Shown here in pieces: positions 8,401-17,420 of a DNA stretch of 64,000 bases. The notes under the pieces were generated by a model, which saw only the letters and a program-made list of their open reading frames with translations, ran no database searches and was not told where the DNA came from. Where the stretch lies: NCBI GenBank assembly GCA_963709775.1, contig CAVPXS010000017.1:186001-250000 (forward strand), given 5' to 3'. The translations under genes were made by a program, and so were the position numbers. Every line of letters begins with the position of its first letter. The first letter of the stretch is position 1. The stretch comes from Salinimicrobium sp963709775. GTDB lineage: Bacteria; Bacteroidota; Bacteroidia; Flavobacteriales; Flavobacteriaceae.

Positions 8401-9349
8401 TCAGACAACTTTGGCATTGGAATAAAATTCATAGCCATTCAAAAGATCTTTTATTGCCATTTTTTTCTTTCCCGGAAGTTGGATTTCCTGCAGGACCAAA
8501 AAACCATTTTTAACCGCCACTTTAATCTTTTTATCCTCCTGCAGCAAGTTTGCCTACAGGGTAATGATGTTCTGCCGGTTCGGGCTCGCTTTTATATATC
8601 TTAAGCATGACTTCATCATTTCCATTGATGAGCGTTGTCCAGGCAGTAGGATAGGGGCTAAGGCCACGAATAAGGTTGAAGATGGTTTCCAGTGGCTGCT
8701 CCCAGTCGATACGGGTGTTCTCGCGAGTAAGTTTATAAGCCGATTTTAATTCTACAATATCCTTTTGTGAGGTAGTACTCACCGGCCCCTGCTGTAGTTC
8801 CTCCAAAGTTTTAATAATAAGGGTGGCACCGGTCTCCATGAGCTTATCATGCAACTCCCCGGCACTCTCCTTTGGTTCTATGGCTACTTTTTCCTGCAGG
8901 ATCATTTCCCCCGTGTCGATTTTCTCATCTATAAAGAAGGTAGAAACCCCTGTTTCTTTTTCCCCATTGATGATAGCCCAGTTTATAGGTGCTGCCCCGC
9001 GATATTGGGGTAGTAAGGAAGCGTGTAAATTAAAGGTCCCGTATTCCGGCATTTTCCACACCGCTTCGGGCAACATTCGAAAAGCAACTACCACCTGCAG
9101 GTTCGCTTCGAGAGCTTTTAACTCTTCCAGGAATGCTTCAGCCTTAAGGTTAACCGGTTGCAATATCTTAAGGCCTTGTTCTTTTGCATAGGTTTTAACG
9201 GCAGATTCCTGAAGTTTTCTTCCTCTTCCGGCAGGCCTGTCGGGGGCAGTGATCACTCCCACTACATTATATCCTGCTTCCACTATGGCTTTAAGTGAAT
9301 ACACGGCAAATTCGGGCGTACCCATAAAGACAATTCTCAAGTCTCTCAT
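8401..9349 (-). CDS. fmt: Methionyl-tRNA formyltransferase, 3' frameshift
   Basis: Transfers formyl from 10-formyl-THF to initiator Met-tRNA. The N-terminal Rossmann domain starts RIVFMGTPEFAVYSLKAI, the loop TAPDRPAGRGRKL and the catalytic FNLHASLLPQYRGAAPINW with FIDEKIDTGEMI follow. The reading frame from 9349 ends prematurely at 8531 (272 aa) with GKLAAGG. Removing one base near 8545 (CTTGCTGC) continues as LQEDKKIKVAVKNGFLVLQE and ends at 8401, giving about 315 residues, the normal family length with the C-terminal tRNA-binding domain. The initiation machinery normally needs this gene, so the shift is probably a sequence error. Its ATG overlaps the recQ stop (ATGA), so the two are co-transcribed. 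Confidence 0.93.
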
Positions 9350-11250
9350 AAATGTTTTAATTTATATTTATTGGTAGTTGTTGTAGCCAGGGCTCCTTTC
9401 TCTACCAGTATTTCCAGTACCTTAATTATATGATCCTCGGGAAATGGCAATTTTTGGGTCATTTCCCGCGAAGAATGTTCCCGCTCTTCCAGCAGACCTA
9501 TGATTGCAAAATAGATCTTTTTCATTTCTTCCCTGGTCAGTTTGGTAGTCGAGGGCTCACAAACTGAACAAATTCCGCAGGGTTCTGTTTCTTTCTCTCC
9601 AAAATAATGTAATAGCTGTTGGCTTTTGCACTGCCTGTCATTGGTTACATAAGCGAGCACCTGTGATATCTTTTCTTTCTTGGTTTTCTCCTGCAGTTTA
9701 ATGTACGGCGTCAAAGGATTTATGGTAATATCATCTTCCCGGGGCACCAAAAATGTGATTTTGGTATCATGTTGATGATGCTCAAATTCAACTATACCTT
9801 CCTTGTGAAGCTGTTGTAACAGTTTCACGGTCTCCTGCGAAGAAGTGCCGGCTTTGCCTGCAATGAACTCAAGATTTAGATCCACCATGCTGTCAAAAGC
9901 CCCGCCATAGGTTCGTAAAATGGCTTTTACTACAGGATCGAATTGAGGGTTTCCCTCTAAATACCAGGTAACTTTTTTTCCTGAAATTAAAAACTGAATT
10001 CGGGTTTTCTTCTGAAATTGCTCAGAAAGGGATAATACACTTACCCGGTCCAGCAGAAGCATAGCATTATAGGCAAGTAAAGTATTCAGCTCATATTTTT
10101 GGCAGAACTGGTAGAAGTTGAAGTAATGCTCTTCGCCTTCACCCTCGCCATAAGCGATCCTGAAATAGGAATTCAGCTTTTTGTAAACCAGCCTTACAAT
10201 ATCCACCCCTGGAAGCGTAGCCAAAAACTGATTTTTTAAGAGCGGAATATCACTCTTGTTTGTGAGGATCACTGCTTTTGCAGGTTTCCCATCCCGTCCC
10301 GCTCTCCCGGCCTCCTGGAAGTAACTCTCGAGGCTCTCGGGCAGGTTAATATGGATAACTGTGCGCACACTTGCCTTGTCAATCCCCATCCCAAAGGCGC
10401 TGGTGGCAACCATTACCCGTTTTTCATCTTTAAGCCATTTCTGCAGCCTTGAGGATTTTTCAGCTTTTTGAAGTCCCCCGTGGAAAGAGGTGGCAGAAAT
10501 GCCTTTTTTGACAAGAAATTGTTCCAGTTCAATGGTAGCTTTTCTCGTGCGAACATAGATTATAGCTGCTTCATCATGTTCTTTAAGCAATTGCTCGAGA
10601 TAGTAATTCTTATCTTCTACTTCCCGAACCATGTACGCCAGATTTTCCCTTCGGAAGGATTTCTGAAGGATTTTTACATCCTTAAGTTCCAGTTGTTGGG
10701 CGATATCTTTCACCACCGGAAGGGTTGCCGTTGCGGTGAGTCCTACCATATTAACTTCAGGTTTTAACTCCCGAAGAATGGCAATATTTCTGTAAGCAGG
10801 CCTAAAGTCGTGGCCCCATTGAGAAATACAATGGGCTTCATCTATCGCAATAAGGTTGACCTGCATTTGTTTGATGCGTTCCTGCACCAGCTCCTGCTGT
10901 AATCTTTCGGGGGAGAGGTAGAGAAACTTATAATTCCCGTAGATGCAATTGTCCAGCATGGTATCAACCTCCTTAAAGGCAATTCCGCCGGTAAGTGCCA
11001 TGGCTTTTATATTCTTTGCCTGTAGCGCTTTCACCTGGTCTTCCATTAAGGCCACAAGGGGAGAAATTACAATACAAATACCCGGTTTTATTAGCGCCGG
11101 AACCTGGAAGCACAGGGATTTTCCGCCACCGGTGGGCAGCAGCGCGATCACGTCGCGGTTTTCCAGTAATTCTAAAATTATATCCTTCTGTAAAGGTCTG
11201 AAGGAATCAAAGCCCCAGTATTGTTTTAATATTTCTTCGGGCTTATCCAA
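9346..11250 (-). CDS. recQ: ATP-dependent DNA helicase RecQ
   Basis: Superfamily 2 3'-5' helicase of DNA repair. Motif I is LLPTGGGKSLCFQVPA, motif II is IDEAHCISQWGHDFRP, motif III GLTATAT and motif VI QEAGRAGRDGKP. The RQC zinc site is CKSQQLL followed by CGICSVC. No HRDC domain is evident, and the C-terminus is a short winged-helix-like tail. No ATG exists near the N-terminus. The TTG at 11250 (LDKPEEILKQYWGFDSFRPL) gives the family-typical start and overlaps the end of the upstream ATPase gene by 8 bp. The longer TTG at 11283 is possible. Downstream it overlaps fmt by 4 bp. Confidence 0.95.
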   Translation of the reverse strand: MDKPEEILKQYWGFDSFRPLQKDIILELLENRDVIALLPTGGGKSLCFQVPALIKPGICIVISPLVALMEDQVKALQAKNIKAMALTGGIAFKEVDTMLDNCIYGNYKFLYLSPERLQQELVQERIKQMQVNLIAIDEAHCISQWGHDFRPAYRNIAILRELKPEVNMVGLTATATLPVVKDIAQQLELKDVKILQKSFRRENLAYMVREVEDKNYYLEQLLKEHDEAAIIYVRTRKATIELEQFLVKKGISATSFHGGLQKAEKSSRLQKWLKDEKRVMVATSAFGMGIDKASVRTVIHINLPESLESYFQEAGRAGRDGKPAKAVILTNKSDIPLLKNQFLATLPGVDIVRLVYKKLNSYFRIAYGEGEGEEHYFNFYQFCQKYELNTLLAYNAMLLLDRVSVLSLSEQFQKKTRIQFLISGKKVTWYLEGNPQFDPVVKAILRTYGGAFDSMVDLNLEFIAGKAGTSSQETVKLLQQLHKEGIVEFEHHQHDTKITFLVPREDDITINPLTPYIKLQEKTKKEKISQVLAYVTNDRQCKSQQLLHYFGEKETEPCGICSVCEPSTTKLTREEMKKIYFAIIGLLEEREHSSREMTQKLPFPEDHIIKVLEILVEKGALATTTTNKYKLKHL

Positions 11251-11779
11251 GATGCTCCAGGATAAAGGAAGTGCGCTCGGCAATGGTGCCCTCCGGGACT
11301 TCTACAGCTTCATAGCCATGATAGGCATAACTGCGGGCGAGTTCATCGTGTATTTCAACTGCCTGTTCGTAGGTTTCGTAGCGTTCGTTATCTTCAGTAT
11401 AGATCTTTTGCCAGGGGGGCAGTATAAAAACCCGGTCGTACAAATATTCCTGGCACACCCTATTAAAGACAGGAGGATAGTCATTACCAAAGTAGTTCAT
11501 ATAAGCGACCACATCGGGTACGCCGCGATCAAGAAAGACCATATCGGCCTTCATATCATGAGCGTCCTTGAACTGTTTGATCCTGCCTTCGAGTAGCATT
11601 TCACTAAAGAGCAAAGGGTCTTTAAGAAATAATTGATCGATCCCTTTCTTTTGAGCCTGTCTTATTATTTCCCGTGAAACTTCATGGAAACAAAAGTGGC
11701 CATGATCTTCAAGGGCTTCTATGACAGATGTCTTTCCTGTACCGGGGCCGCCGGTTATTACAATCTTTCTGGTATTCAC
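11243..11779 (-). CDS. P-loop ATPase, NadR/TTD14-type AAA domain
   Basis: The protein is about 178 aa with the Walker A loop VITGGPGTGKTSVIEAL near the N-terminus, a Walker-B-like MVFLDRGVPDVVAYM in the middle and DRVFILPPWQKIYTEDNER as the lid region with conserved arginines. This is the family of small nucleotide-kinase-like ATPases related to NadR and TTD14. The substrate is unknown. The GTG at 11779 gives VNTRKIVITGG; a TTG at 11806 would add nine residues. It is translationally coupled to recQ and then fmt. Confidence 0.85.
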   Translation of the reverse strand: MNTRKIVITGGPGTGKTSVIEALEDHGHFCFHEVSREIIRQAQKKGIDQLFLKDPLLFSEMLLEGRIKQFKDAHDMKADMVFLDRGVPDVVAYMNYFGNDYPPVFNRVCQEYLYDRVFILPPWQKIYTEDNERYETYEQAVEIHDELARSYAYHGYEAVEVPEGTIAERTSFILEHLG

Positions 11780-11829
11780 CCGGCAAATTTCGCGATTTGC
11801 AATCAATTTAAAAAATAGATTCTAAAATG

Positions 11830-11837
11830 TATCTTTG
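11830..11837 (+). promoter_or_regulatory. Probable -7 promoter box TATCTTTG of the DUF493 gene
   Basis: Exact TAnnTTTG match, 25 bp upstream of the DUF493 ATG. The upstream -33 element is weak. It lies in the short divergent region between the ATPase gene and DUF493. Confidence 0.5.
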
Positions 11838-11861
11838 CATCAATCATGAAGTAAGATCATT

Positions 11862-12155
11862 ATGAGCGAAGCTAAAGATCCTGAAGAATTTTATAAAAAA
11901 TTAAAGTCACAATTACTGGATACCGCCACCTGGCCCTCCATTTACCTGTACAAATTTATCGTTCCTACAGAACCCGAGAAGATAAAAGGGATTGAGGAAA
12001 TATTTGATAATATGGGAGCCGTGATTAGTACAAAGCAATCCAAAAAAGGCAGTTATACCAGTGTTTCTGTAAATGTGAAAATGCATGATCCAGATGCGGT
12101 GATCGCCAAATACAAGGAAGTAGGGCAAAAAATAGAAGGAGTGATCTCCCTGTAA
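11862..12155 (+). CDS. DUF493 (YbeD-like) family protein
   Basis: The protein (97 aa) has an ACT-like ferredoxin fold. WPSIYLYKFIVPTEPEKIKG, the central GSYTSVSVNVKM and the C-terminal VIAKYKEVGQKIEGVISL are the family signatures. In proteobacteria the family (YbeD) sits beside lipoate genes and may be an allosteric regulator, but no such neighbour is present here. The longer N-terminus (SEAKDPEEFYKKLKSQL) is typical of Bacteroidota members. It starts a forward run with the DUF4290 gene and murA. Confidence 0.9.
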   Translation: MSEAKDPEEFYKKLKSQLLDTATWPSIYLYKFIVPTEPEKIKGIEEIFDNMGAVISTKQSKKGSYTSVSVNVKMHDPDAVIAKYKEVGQKIEGVISL

Positions 12156-12258
12156 ATAATTGCAGGATAATTTGATAGAGCGCCTTTTTTCCTGAATAAT
12201 TTTTTTAATTTGCAGTCGATAAACTTCTGCAGTATATTATCACCTAATATTATTCATT

Positions 12259-12900
12259 TTGACAAACGAATTAGAATATAACTCCGAAAGGAGTAAACTC
12301 ATCATTCCCGAATATGGAAGACATATTCAAAAAATGGTTGAACACGCCGTTGAGATCAAGGACGATGAAGAGCGTAATAAAGTAGCCAGAGCAATCATTG
12401 CGGTAATGGGAAATCTTAATCCGCACCTGCGTGACGTGCCCGATTTTCAACATATGCTTTGGGATCAATTATTTATCATAAGTGATTTTAAACTGGATGT
12501 AGAAAGTCCATTTTCCAAACCTTCACGGGAAATGCTGGAGGAAAGGCCCGAGCGAATGCCTTATCCTCAAAACTTTCCGAAGTATCGTTTCTATGGAAAC
12601 AACATCAAACGGATGATCGATGAAGCGAACAAATTCGAAGAAGGCCCCGAGAAAGAAGGTCTTGTGTTCACCATCGCAAATCACATGAAGAAGTCTTACT
12701 TGAGCTGGAACAAGGATTCTGTAGATGACAAAGTGATCTTTGAACATTTAAGGGAGCTAAGTGACGGTAAGATCAATCTAAAAAATACCGAAGAGGACCT
12801 TAGCGAAGCTTCAGAACTTTTGAGAAGCAACAAGAAATTCACCTCGAAAAAACCGGTTAAAAAAACACACAACAGAGCGCGCAGCCGCAAACGTCATTAA
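12259..12900 (+). CDS. DUF4290 domain protein
   Basis: The protein (213 aa) matches the Bacteroidota-specific DUF4290 family (LEYNSERSKLIIPEYGRHIQ at the start; AVMGNLNPHLRDVPDFQH and HMLWDQLFIISDFKLDVESP in the middle). The last 30 residues are basic (KKPVKKTHNRARSRKRH), which suggests RNA or nucleic-acid contact. The start is TTG at 12259, the only start that keeps the conserved N-terminus. The gene precedes murA by 15 bp and is probably co-transcribed with it. The function is unknown. Confidence 0.9.
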   Translation: MTNELEYNSERSKLIIPEYGRHIQKMVEHAVEIKDDEERNKVARAIIAVMGNLNPHLRDVPDFQHMLWDQLFIISDFKLDVESPFSKPSREMLEERPERMPYPQNFPKYRFYGNNIKRMIDEANKFEEGPEKEGLVFTIANHMKKSYLSWNKDSVDDKVIFEHLRELSDGKINLKNTEEDLSEASELLRSNKKFTSKKPVKKTHNRARSRKRH

Positions 12901-12915
12901 AATTTTAATTTCTTT

Positions 12916-14229
12916 ATGGGAACTTTTCAAATTGAGGGAGGTCATGCTCTAAAAGGGGAAATTCAACCCCAGGGAGCAAAGAACGAGGCTCTGCAAATAC
13001 TTTGCGCCGTACTATTAACTCCCGAAAAAGTTACAATTCATAATATTCCAGATATCCTGGATGTCAATAAACTCATTCACCTGCTTAAACAACTGGGCGT
13101 AAAGGTTGAAAAGCTGAAGAAAGGCACCTATACTTTCCAGGCAGATGAACTGGACCTGAATTACCTTAAAAGTGAAAAATTTAAGGAAGAGGGGAGTGGC
13201 CTTCGAGGATCTATCATGATCGTTGGTCCTATGCTGGCAAGATTTGGGCACGGTTACATCCCACGTCCCGGGGGAGATAAAATTGGCCGTAGAAGACTGG
13301 ATACTCACTTCGAAGGTTTTATTAAACTGGGAGCCGACTTCCGTTACAACAAGGAAGAGCGTTTTTATGGAGTAGAAGCACCAAACGGTTTAACGGGAAC
13401 CTATATGTTGCTTGAAGAAGCCTCGGTAACCGGAACAGCTAATATTGTGATGGCTGCTGTGCTGGCAAAAGGTCACACCACCATTTATAATGCAGCTTGT
13501 GAACCCTACCTGCAACAACTTTGTAACATGCTTAACCGCATGGGAGCGAAGATCTCCGGCGTAGGATCAAACCTGCTGGAAATTGAAGGAGTGGAATCTT
13601 TAGGTGGTTGTACCCATACCGTTTTACCCGATATGGTTGAGATTGGCTCCTGGATTGGCCTTGCCGCCATGACCAAGAGTGAGATCACTATTAAGAATGT
13701 CGGTTGGGAACACTTGGGTCTTATTCCGGCCACTTTTAAGAAGCTGGGGATACAACTGGAGCAAAGAGGCGAGGATATTTACATTCCTGCTCATACCGAT
13801 GGTTACGAGGTGCAAAGTTTCATTGATGGATCGATCATGAGCATAAGCGATGCTCCATGGCCGGGATTCACCCCCGATCTTTTGAGTATTATGCTGGTTG
13901 TAGCTACCCAGGCCAAAGGAGACGTTCTTATTCATCAAAAGATGTTTGAAAGCCGTCTTTTCTTTGTGGATAAATTAATTGATATGGGTGCAAAAATTAT
14001 CCTTTGTGATCCGCACCGGGCTACAGTAATTGGTCACGATTTTAAATCTCAGTTAAAAGCCACTACCATGGTTTCTCCTGATATTAGAGCCGGAATTTCC
14101 CTGCTAATTGCAGCACTTTCTGCAAAGGGAACATCGGTGATCCATAATATTGAGCAAATTGACAGGGGATATGAAAATATTGACGAGCGTTTGCAGGCAA
14201 TTGGAGCCAGGATCAAGCGAATAGCTTAA
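12916..14229 (+). CDS. murA: UDP-N-acetylglucosamine 1-carboxyvinyltransferase with Asp in place of the active-site Cys
   Basis: First committed step of peptidoglycan synthesis: transfer of enolpyruvate from PEP to UDP-GlcNAc. The EPSP-synthase-like inside-out barrel is complete at 437 residues. The substrate Lys-Asn is at residues 22-23 (AKNEAL), and the C-terminal IEQIDRGYENIDERL is canonical. In the catalytic loop the family PGG-C-xIG reads PRPGGDKIGRR, placing Asp121 where Cys115 of E. coli MurA lies. Known Asp variants are fully active and resist fosfomycin, so intrinsic resistance is inferred. It follows DUF4290 by 15 bp and ends in a strong terminator. Confidence 0.97.
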   Translation: MGTFQIEGGHALKGEIQPQGAKNEALQILCAVLLTPEKVTIHNIPDILDVNKLIHLLKQLGVKVEKLKKGTYTFQADELDLNYLKSEKFKEEGSGLRGSIMIVGPMLARFGHGYIPRPGGDKIGRRRLDTHFEGFIKLGADFRYNKEERFYGVEAPNGLTGTYMLLEEASVTGTANIVMAAVLAKGHTTIYNAACEPYLQQLCNMLNRMGAKISGVGSNLLEIEGVESLGGCTHTVLPDMVEIGSWIGLAAMTKSEITIKNVGWEHLGLIPATFKKLGIQLEQRGEDIYIPAHTDGYEVQSFIDGSIMSISDAPWPGFTPDLLSIMLVVATQAKGDVLIHQKMFESRLFFVDKLIDMGAKIILCDPHRATVIGHDFKSQLKATTMVSPDIRAGISLLIAALSAKGTSVIHNIEQIDRGYENIDERLQAIGARIKRIA

Positions 14230-14278
14230 TTAGAAAGAACAAAGAGTCAAGAGACTAGAACCAAGACTAAATAGATAT

Positions 14279-14322
14279 AAAAAAGGCTGCCGGAAAATGT
14301 AATTTTTCCGGCAGCCTTTTTT
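14279..14322. terminator. Bidirectional terminator between murA and the hibernation factor gene
   Basis: AAAAGGCTGCCGGAAAA and TTTTTCCGGCAGCCTTTT form a long stem with A- and T-runs on both sides. It sits between convergent genes and can serve both. Confidence 0.9.
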
Positions 14323-14350
14323 ATTATTAAACCTTAAACCTTAGCCCTTG

Positions 14351-14650
14351 TTAGTGGCTTTGCATTTCAGCTTTACGTTTCTTAAGTTGCTTTTCAAGAT
14401 CTTTCACAGTTTCTGCTGCTGCGGCTTCAAAGCTGTCGGAGTTTGAGGAGGCGTGGATCTTTGGGCCCGGAAGGCTCAATTCGATCGCACAAACTTTCCC
14501 GTTTCCATTAGTAGATTTTTCTTCCTTGAACATTACATCTGCAGAGATGATCCAGTCGTATTTATTCTCAAGTTTATCAAGTTTTCTTTGAACAAGTTGT
14601 TCAGCTGAAATTTTAGTGTCGGTGTGTACAAATTGAATGTTAGTCTTCAT
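14351..14650 (-). CDS. hpf: Ribosome hibernation-promoting factor (HPF/RaiA family, short form)
   Basis: The 99-residue protein has the HPF/YfiA N-terminal fold: MKTNIQFVHTDTKISAEQLV, the LDKLENKYDWIISADVMFKE helix-strand unit, AIELSLPGPKIHASSNSDSF and a helix ending in a lysine-rich tail (KQLKKRKAEMQSH). It binds the 30S decoding region and silences ribosomes in stationary phase. The long-form C-terminal dimerisation domain is absent. A copy of the AAAATGNCATTTT palindrome lies about 90 bp upstream of its start. It is monocistronic and convergent with murA. Confidence 0.93.
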   Translation of the reverse strand: MKTNIQFVHTDTKISAEQLVQRKLDKLENKYDWIISADVMFKEEKSTNGNGKVCAIELSLPGPKIHASSNSDSFEAAAAETVKDLEKQLKKRKAEMQSH

Positions 14651-14737
14651 ATATCTTCTTTTTTGCTTAAAATATTAATTCCAAGATACCAAAATCGCTT
14701 CGGAAAATCTTGGGTTTATAAAAAATATAACGTTCCT

Positions 14738-14750
14738 AAAATGGCATTTT
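14738..14750. repeat. Palindrome AAAATGNCATTTT, copy 2
   Basis: Exact copy (centre G) inside the perfect 19-bp palindrome CCTAAAATGGCATTTTAGG at 14735-14753. It overlaps the stop codon of the 14749-15228 lipoprotein gene and is 88 bp upstream of the hibernation factor start. Confidence 0.7.
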
Positions 14751-15228
14751 AGGGAGCTGCTGTTACTCCGGAAGTTGTGATAGCAATCTCATTAAACTCT
14801 ACTTCTCCATCTTCCTGAAGTTCATATTCAAAAATTGACTTTCCCTGCACATGGCCATCATCATAAATTGCCAGCACCCAATCTTCAGAAATTACCTGAA
14901 CCTTCCGGAATTCCATGCTGCCTCCAAGCATAGCTTTTAAAGGAATTAGATCCTTTTTATTCTTCAGGGCATTAATAATGTGCTCTTCGGGATTATCAAT
15001 ATCCTCAAAATCCTTTCCGAAGAAAATAGAGTAGTCATTTGCGTAATAATCTATCTCCCGAAGGTTGACCAGGGAATCGTTAAGCTCCTGTTGCCGGTTT
15101 AATTCCCGGGTGAGGGAATCAATTTCTGAAGTTTTAACTTCCATCTCCCGGTCATCATTTTTACAACCGGAAAGCACCAAAAAGAGGGTCAAAAATGCCA
15201 CTTTTGGAAAGTATGATTTACAGATCAT
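14749..15228 (-). CDS. Lipoprotein of unknown function
   Basis: The protein (159 aa) has a signal peptide with lipobox LSGC (Cys22), followed by a coiled-coil-like stretch (SEIDSLTRELNRQQELNDSL) and a beta-rich C-terminal half (VQVISEDWVLAIYDDGHVQG). No catalytic motif is visible. A diverged near-copy of the AAAATGNCATTTT palindrome (AAAAATGCCACTTTTGG) lies in its signal-peptide codons at about 15190-15208, and an exact copy overlaps its stop codon. It overlaps the aldo/keto reductase upstream by 11 bp, so the two are probably co-transcribed. Confidence 0.8.
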   Translation of the reverse strand: MICKSYFPKVAFLTLFLVLSGCKNDDREMEVKTSEIDSLTRELNRQQELNDSLVNLREIDYYANDYSIFFGKDFEDIDNPEEHIINALKNKKDLIPLKAMLGGSMEFRKVQVISEDWVLAIYDDGHVQGKSIFEYELQEDGEVEFNEIAITTSGVTAAP

Positions 15229-16165
15229 AAATGTTGTTGTATGAATTGCCGGGAGTCACAAAGAATTCCCCGTTTACATAGCGGAAGTTACGTTTTATTC
15301 CTGCAATCTTCTTATGATCTTCCTCATCCAGTTCCACATTGATGCTTTCCAGATTGGAAATTATGTGATCTTTCGAAGTGGATTTTGGAATCACTGCAGT
15401 TCCCCGGGCAACAGCCCATTTAATAAGGACCTGGGCAGGTGAAACATCATGTTTTTTAGCTACTTCCAAAATTGCCGGTTCCTTTAGAAGGGAAGGCTCA
15501 TCCTCAGCTTTCATTTGCGCACTTCGGTCACCGCTTCCAAGGGGTGAGTAGGCTGTGCAGTGGATATTATTTTCCTTACAGAATTGTAAAAGCTCGGGCT
15601 GCGGCAGGAATGGATGTAGCTCCACCTGGTTCATTTCGGGAACTTCATTAGTTTTTGACATGAGGTCGTCCAGCTTTTTACTGCTGAAATTCGATACTCC
15701 AATATGTTTTACCAAACCTTGTTTTTTAGCTTCGATCATGGCATTCCATGTCTCGATCAATGGAACTTCCTCCAGGGAAAGATAATCTTCATCTTTAGAA
15801 GGAAAAGATACTCCATGCTTAAACGCGACCGGCCAGTGCATTAGGTAGAGGTCCAGGTAATCAAGTTGCAGGTCTTTAAGGGTTTGCTTTAGGGCCGGGA
15901 TTACATGCTCTTTTTTATGAGAATCGTTCCATAGTTTGGAAGTCACCCATACGTCCTCTCTTTTGATCTTCCCTTCCTTAAATATTTCATTGAAGGCATT
16001 CCCAATTTCGGCTTCATTGCCGTAAGTTGCTGCACAATCTACATGGCGGTACCCATTGTTTAGCGCAATTTTTACTGCTTCTCCAACTTTTCCTTTATCA
16101 GATTTCCAGGTGCCAAGGCCTATAGCCGGCATTTTATCTCCGTTCTTGAATTTTAGTGTTTCCAT
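15218..16165 (-). CDS. Aldo/keto reductase (AKR family, 2,5-diketogluconate reductase-like)
   Basis: NADPH-dependent carbonyl reductase of 315 residues, complete. The N-terminus is LKFKNGDKMPAIGLGTWKSD. Catalytic Asp and Tyr are in HVDCAATYGNEAEIG, Lys in VWVTSKLWND and His in LYLMHWPVAF. The NADPH-binding end is GTAVIPKSTSKDHIISNL. The substrate is not identifiable. It is a separate subfamily from the broken reductase at 3410-4346, which has the YFTHWDNENTP form. The gene precedes and overlaps a lipoprotein gene by 11 bp. Confidence 0.93.
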   Translation of the reverse strand: METLKFKNGDKMPAIGLGTWKSDKGKVGEAVKIALNNGYRHVDCAATYGNEAEIGNAFNEIFKEGKIKREDVWVTSKLWNDSHKKEHVIPALKQTLKDLQLDYLDLYLMHWPVAFKHGVSFPSKDEDYLSLEEVPLIETWNAMIEAKKQGLVKHIGVSNFSSKKLDDLMSKTNEVPEMNQVELHPFLPQPELLQFCKENNIHCTAYSPLGSGDRSAQMKAEDEPSLLKEPAILEVAKKHDVSPAQVLIKWAVARGTAVIPKSTSKDHIISNLESINVELDEEDHKKIAGIKRNFRYVNGEFFVTPGNSYNNIYDL

Positions 16166-16413
16166 AGTATAAATTTATTTCCTGAATTTAAGCATGAAAA
16201 GCCGTCTCCCAAAGGAATTGAGCGGGTTTAGCAGAAATTTAATATCAGGTAGAATCACTAGGTTAGAAATTAACTTTCAATTTTTCAAAAATGGATAAAA
16301 AAGCACGGACCATTCTTTTTTTACTGAAAGCAAATAGTAAGGGGAGAAACTTTTCTATTATGTAACAAACCTTTTTCTGGTTAAAATCTTACATCTGAAG
16401 GTGAATCGCACAA

Positions 16414-17310
16414 TCAACGTCTTGGGTGGAATTCCTCCATAACTTTTCGCAGGTGGGAGCGATCCAGGTGGACGTAAATTTCTGTTGTGGTAATACTTTC
16501 ATGCCCCAGCATTTGCTGAATGGCCCTAAGATCGGCGCCGTTTTCCAGCAGGTGAGTGGCAAAAGAATGCCTGAAGGTGTGCGGACTTATCTTTTTATTC
16601 ATTCCCGAGGCGACAGCAAGTCGTTTTATAATGGTAAAGATCATGGCACGGGTAAGTTTTTTTCCGCGGCGGTTCAAAAACAGGGTGTCTTCATGCCCTT
16701 TTTGAATATCCTGGTGTGACCTTATATGATCAAGATATAGATCAATGTATTTGCGAGTGGCTTCAGCAATTGGGACAAATCTTGATTTGCTTCCTTTCCC
16801 TGTTACCTGAATAAATCCTTCTTCAAAATATAAATCACTTAAGCGCAGGTCAATTAGTTCAGAAACCCTTAGCCCACAGCCGTAGAGGGTTTCCAGGATG
16901 GCACGATTTCGTTCTCCTTCAGGTTTGCTCAGGTCTATGGCTGCAATAAGAGCATCAATTTCATCGGTAGAAAGTGTATCCGGAAGTTTACGGCCGGTCT
17001 TTGGTGACTCAATAAGCTCCAGCGGATTCGTCTTTCGATAATCCTCAAAGAGCAGGTAATTAAAAAATCCGCGTAGGCCCGAAATGATTCTGGCCTGTGA
17101 CCGCGCATTTACCTGTTTTGCCAGGGAATAAATGAATTGCTGCAGCTGTTCTTCAGAAATAGATATTGGGGAAACATTGATTTCATTGGCTTCCAGCCAG
17201 TTTGCCAGTTTCTCAACATCAAAAGAATAATTTTCAATGGTATTGGCAGCCAGACCCCGTTCGATCTTGAGGTAATGTTTGTAGTCCTTTAAAGCGTTTT
17301 CCCAGTTCAC
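16414..17310 (-). CDS. xerD: Site-specific tyrosine recombinase XerD/XerC
   Basis: Chromosome-dimer resolvase of 298 residues. The SAM-like core-binding domain starts WENALKDYKHYLKIERGLAA. The catalytic residues are visible: Arg in YGCGLRVSELIDLRL, Lys in VTGKGSKSRFVPI, His and Arg in HTFRHSFATHLLENGADLR, His in LGHESI, and the nucleophile Tyr in TTTEIYVHLD. The closing helix REVM-type EEFHPR is typical of XerD. Length and absence of phage genes indicate the housekeeping enzyme, not an integrase. It is divergent from the outer-membrane barrel gene. Confidence 0.95.
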   Translation of the reverse strand: MNWENALKDYKHYLKIERGLAANTIENYSFDVEKLANWLEANEINVSPISISEEQLQQFIYSLAKQVNARSQARIISGLRGFFNYLLFEDYRKTNPLELIESPKTGRKLPDTLSTDEIDALIAAIDLSKPEGERNRAILETLYGCGLRVSELIDLRLSDLYFEEGFIQVTGKGSKSRFVPIAEATRKYIDLYLDHIRSHQDIQKGHEDTLFLNRRGKKLTRAMIFTIIKRLAVASGMNKKISPHTFRHSFATHLLENGADLRAIQQMLGHESITTTEIYVHLDRSHLRKVMEEFHPRR

Positions 17311-17388
17311 AGGTTAAAGATAGACGCTAAAAGTAAGGATTTACGAGTACTTTAATATAAACTGAGATTTTCTTAACACTATCCCTCC

Positions 17389-17396
17389 TACATTTG
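17389..17396 (+). promoter_or_regulatory. Promoter -7 box TACATTTG of the first barrel gene
   Basis: Exact TAnnTTTG, 24 bp upstream of the ATG at 17421. A T-rich stretch (GATTTTC) lies about 20 bp further up at the -33 position. Confidence 0.55.
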
Positions 17397-17420
17397 TCCC
17401 AAACTTAAAAACATAGAACT

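Noticed and set aside
16291..16365. 24-codon frame starting MDKKARTILFLL
   Set aside because: Too short, no ribosome-binding site or promoter box, and no recognisable homology.
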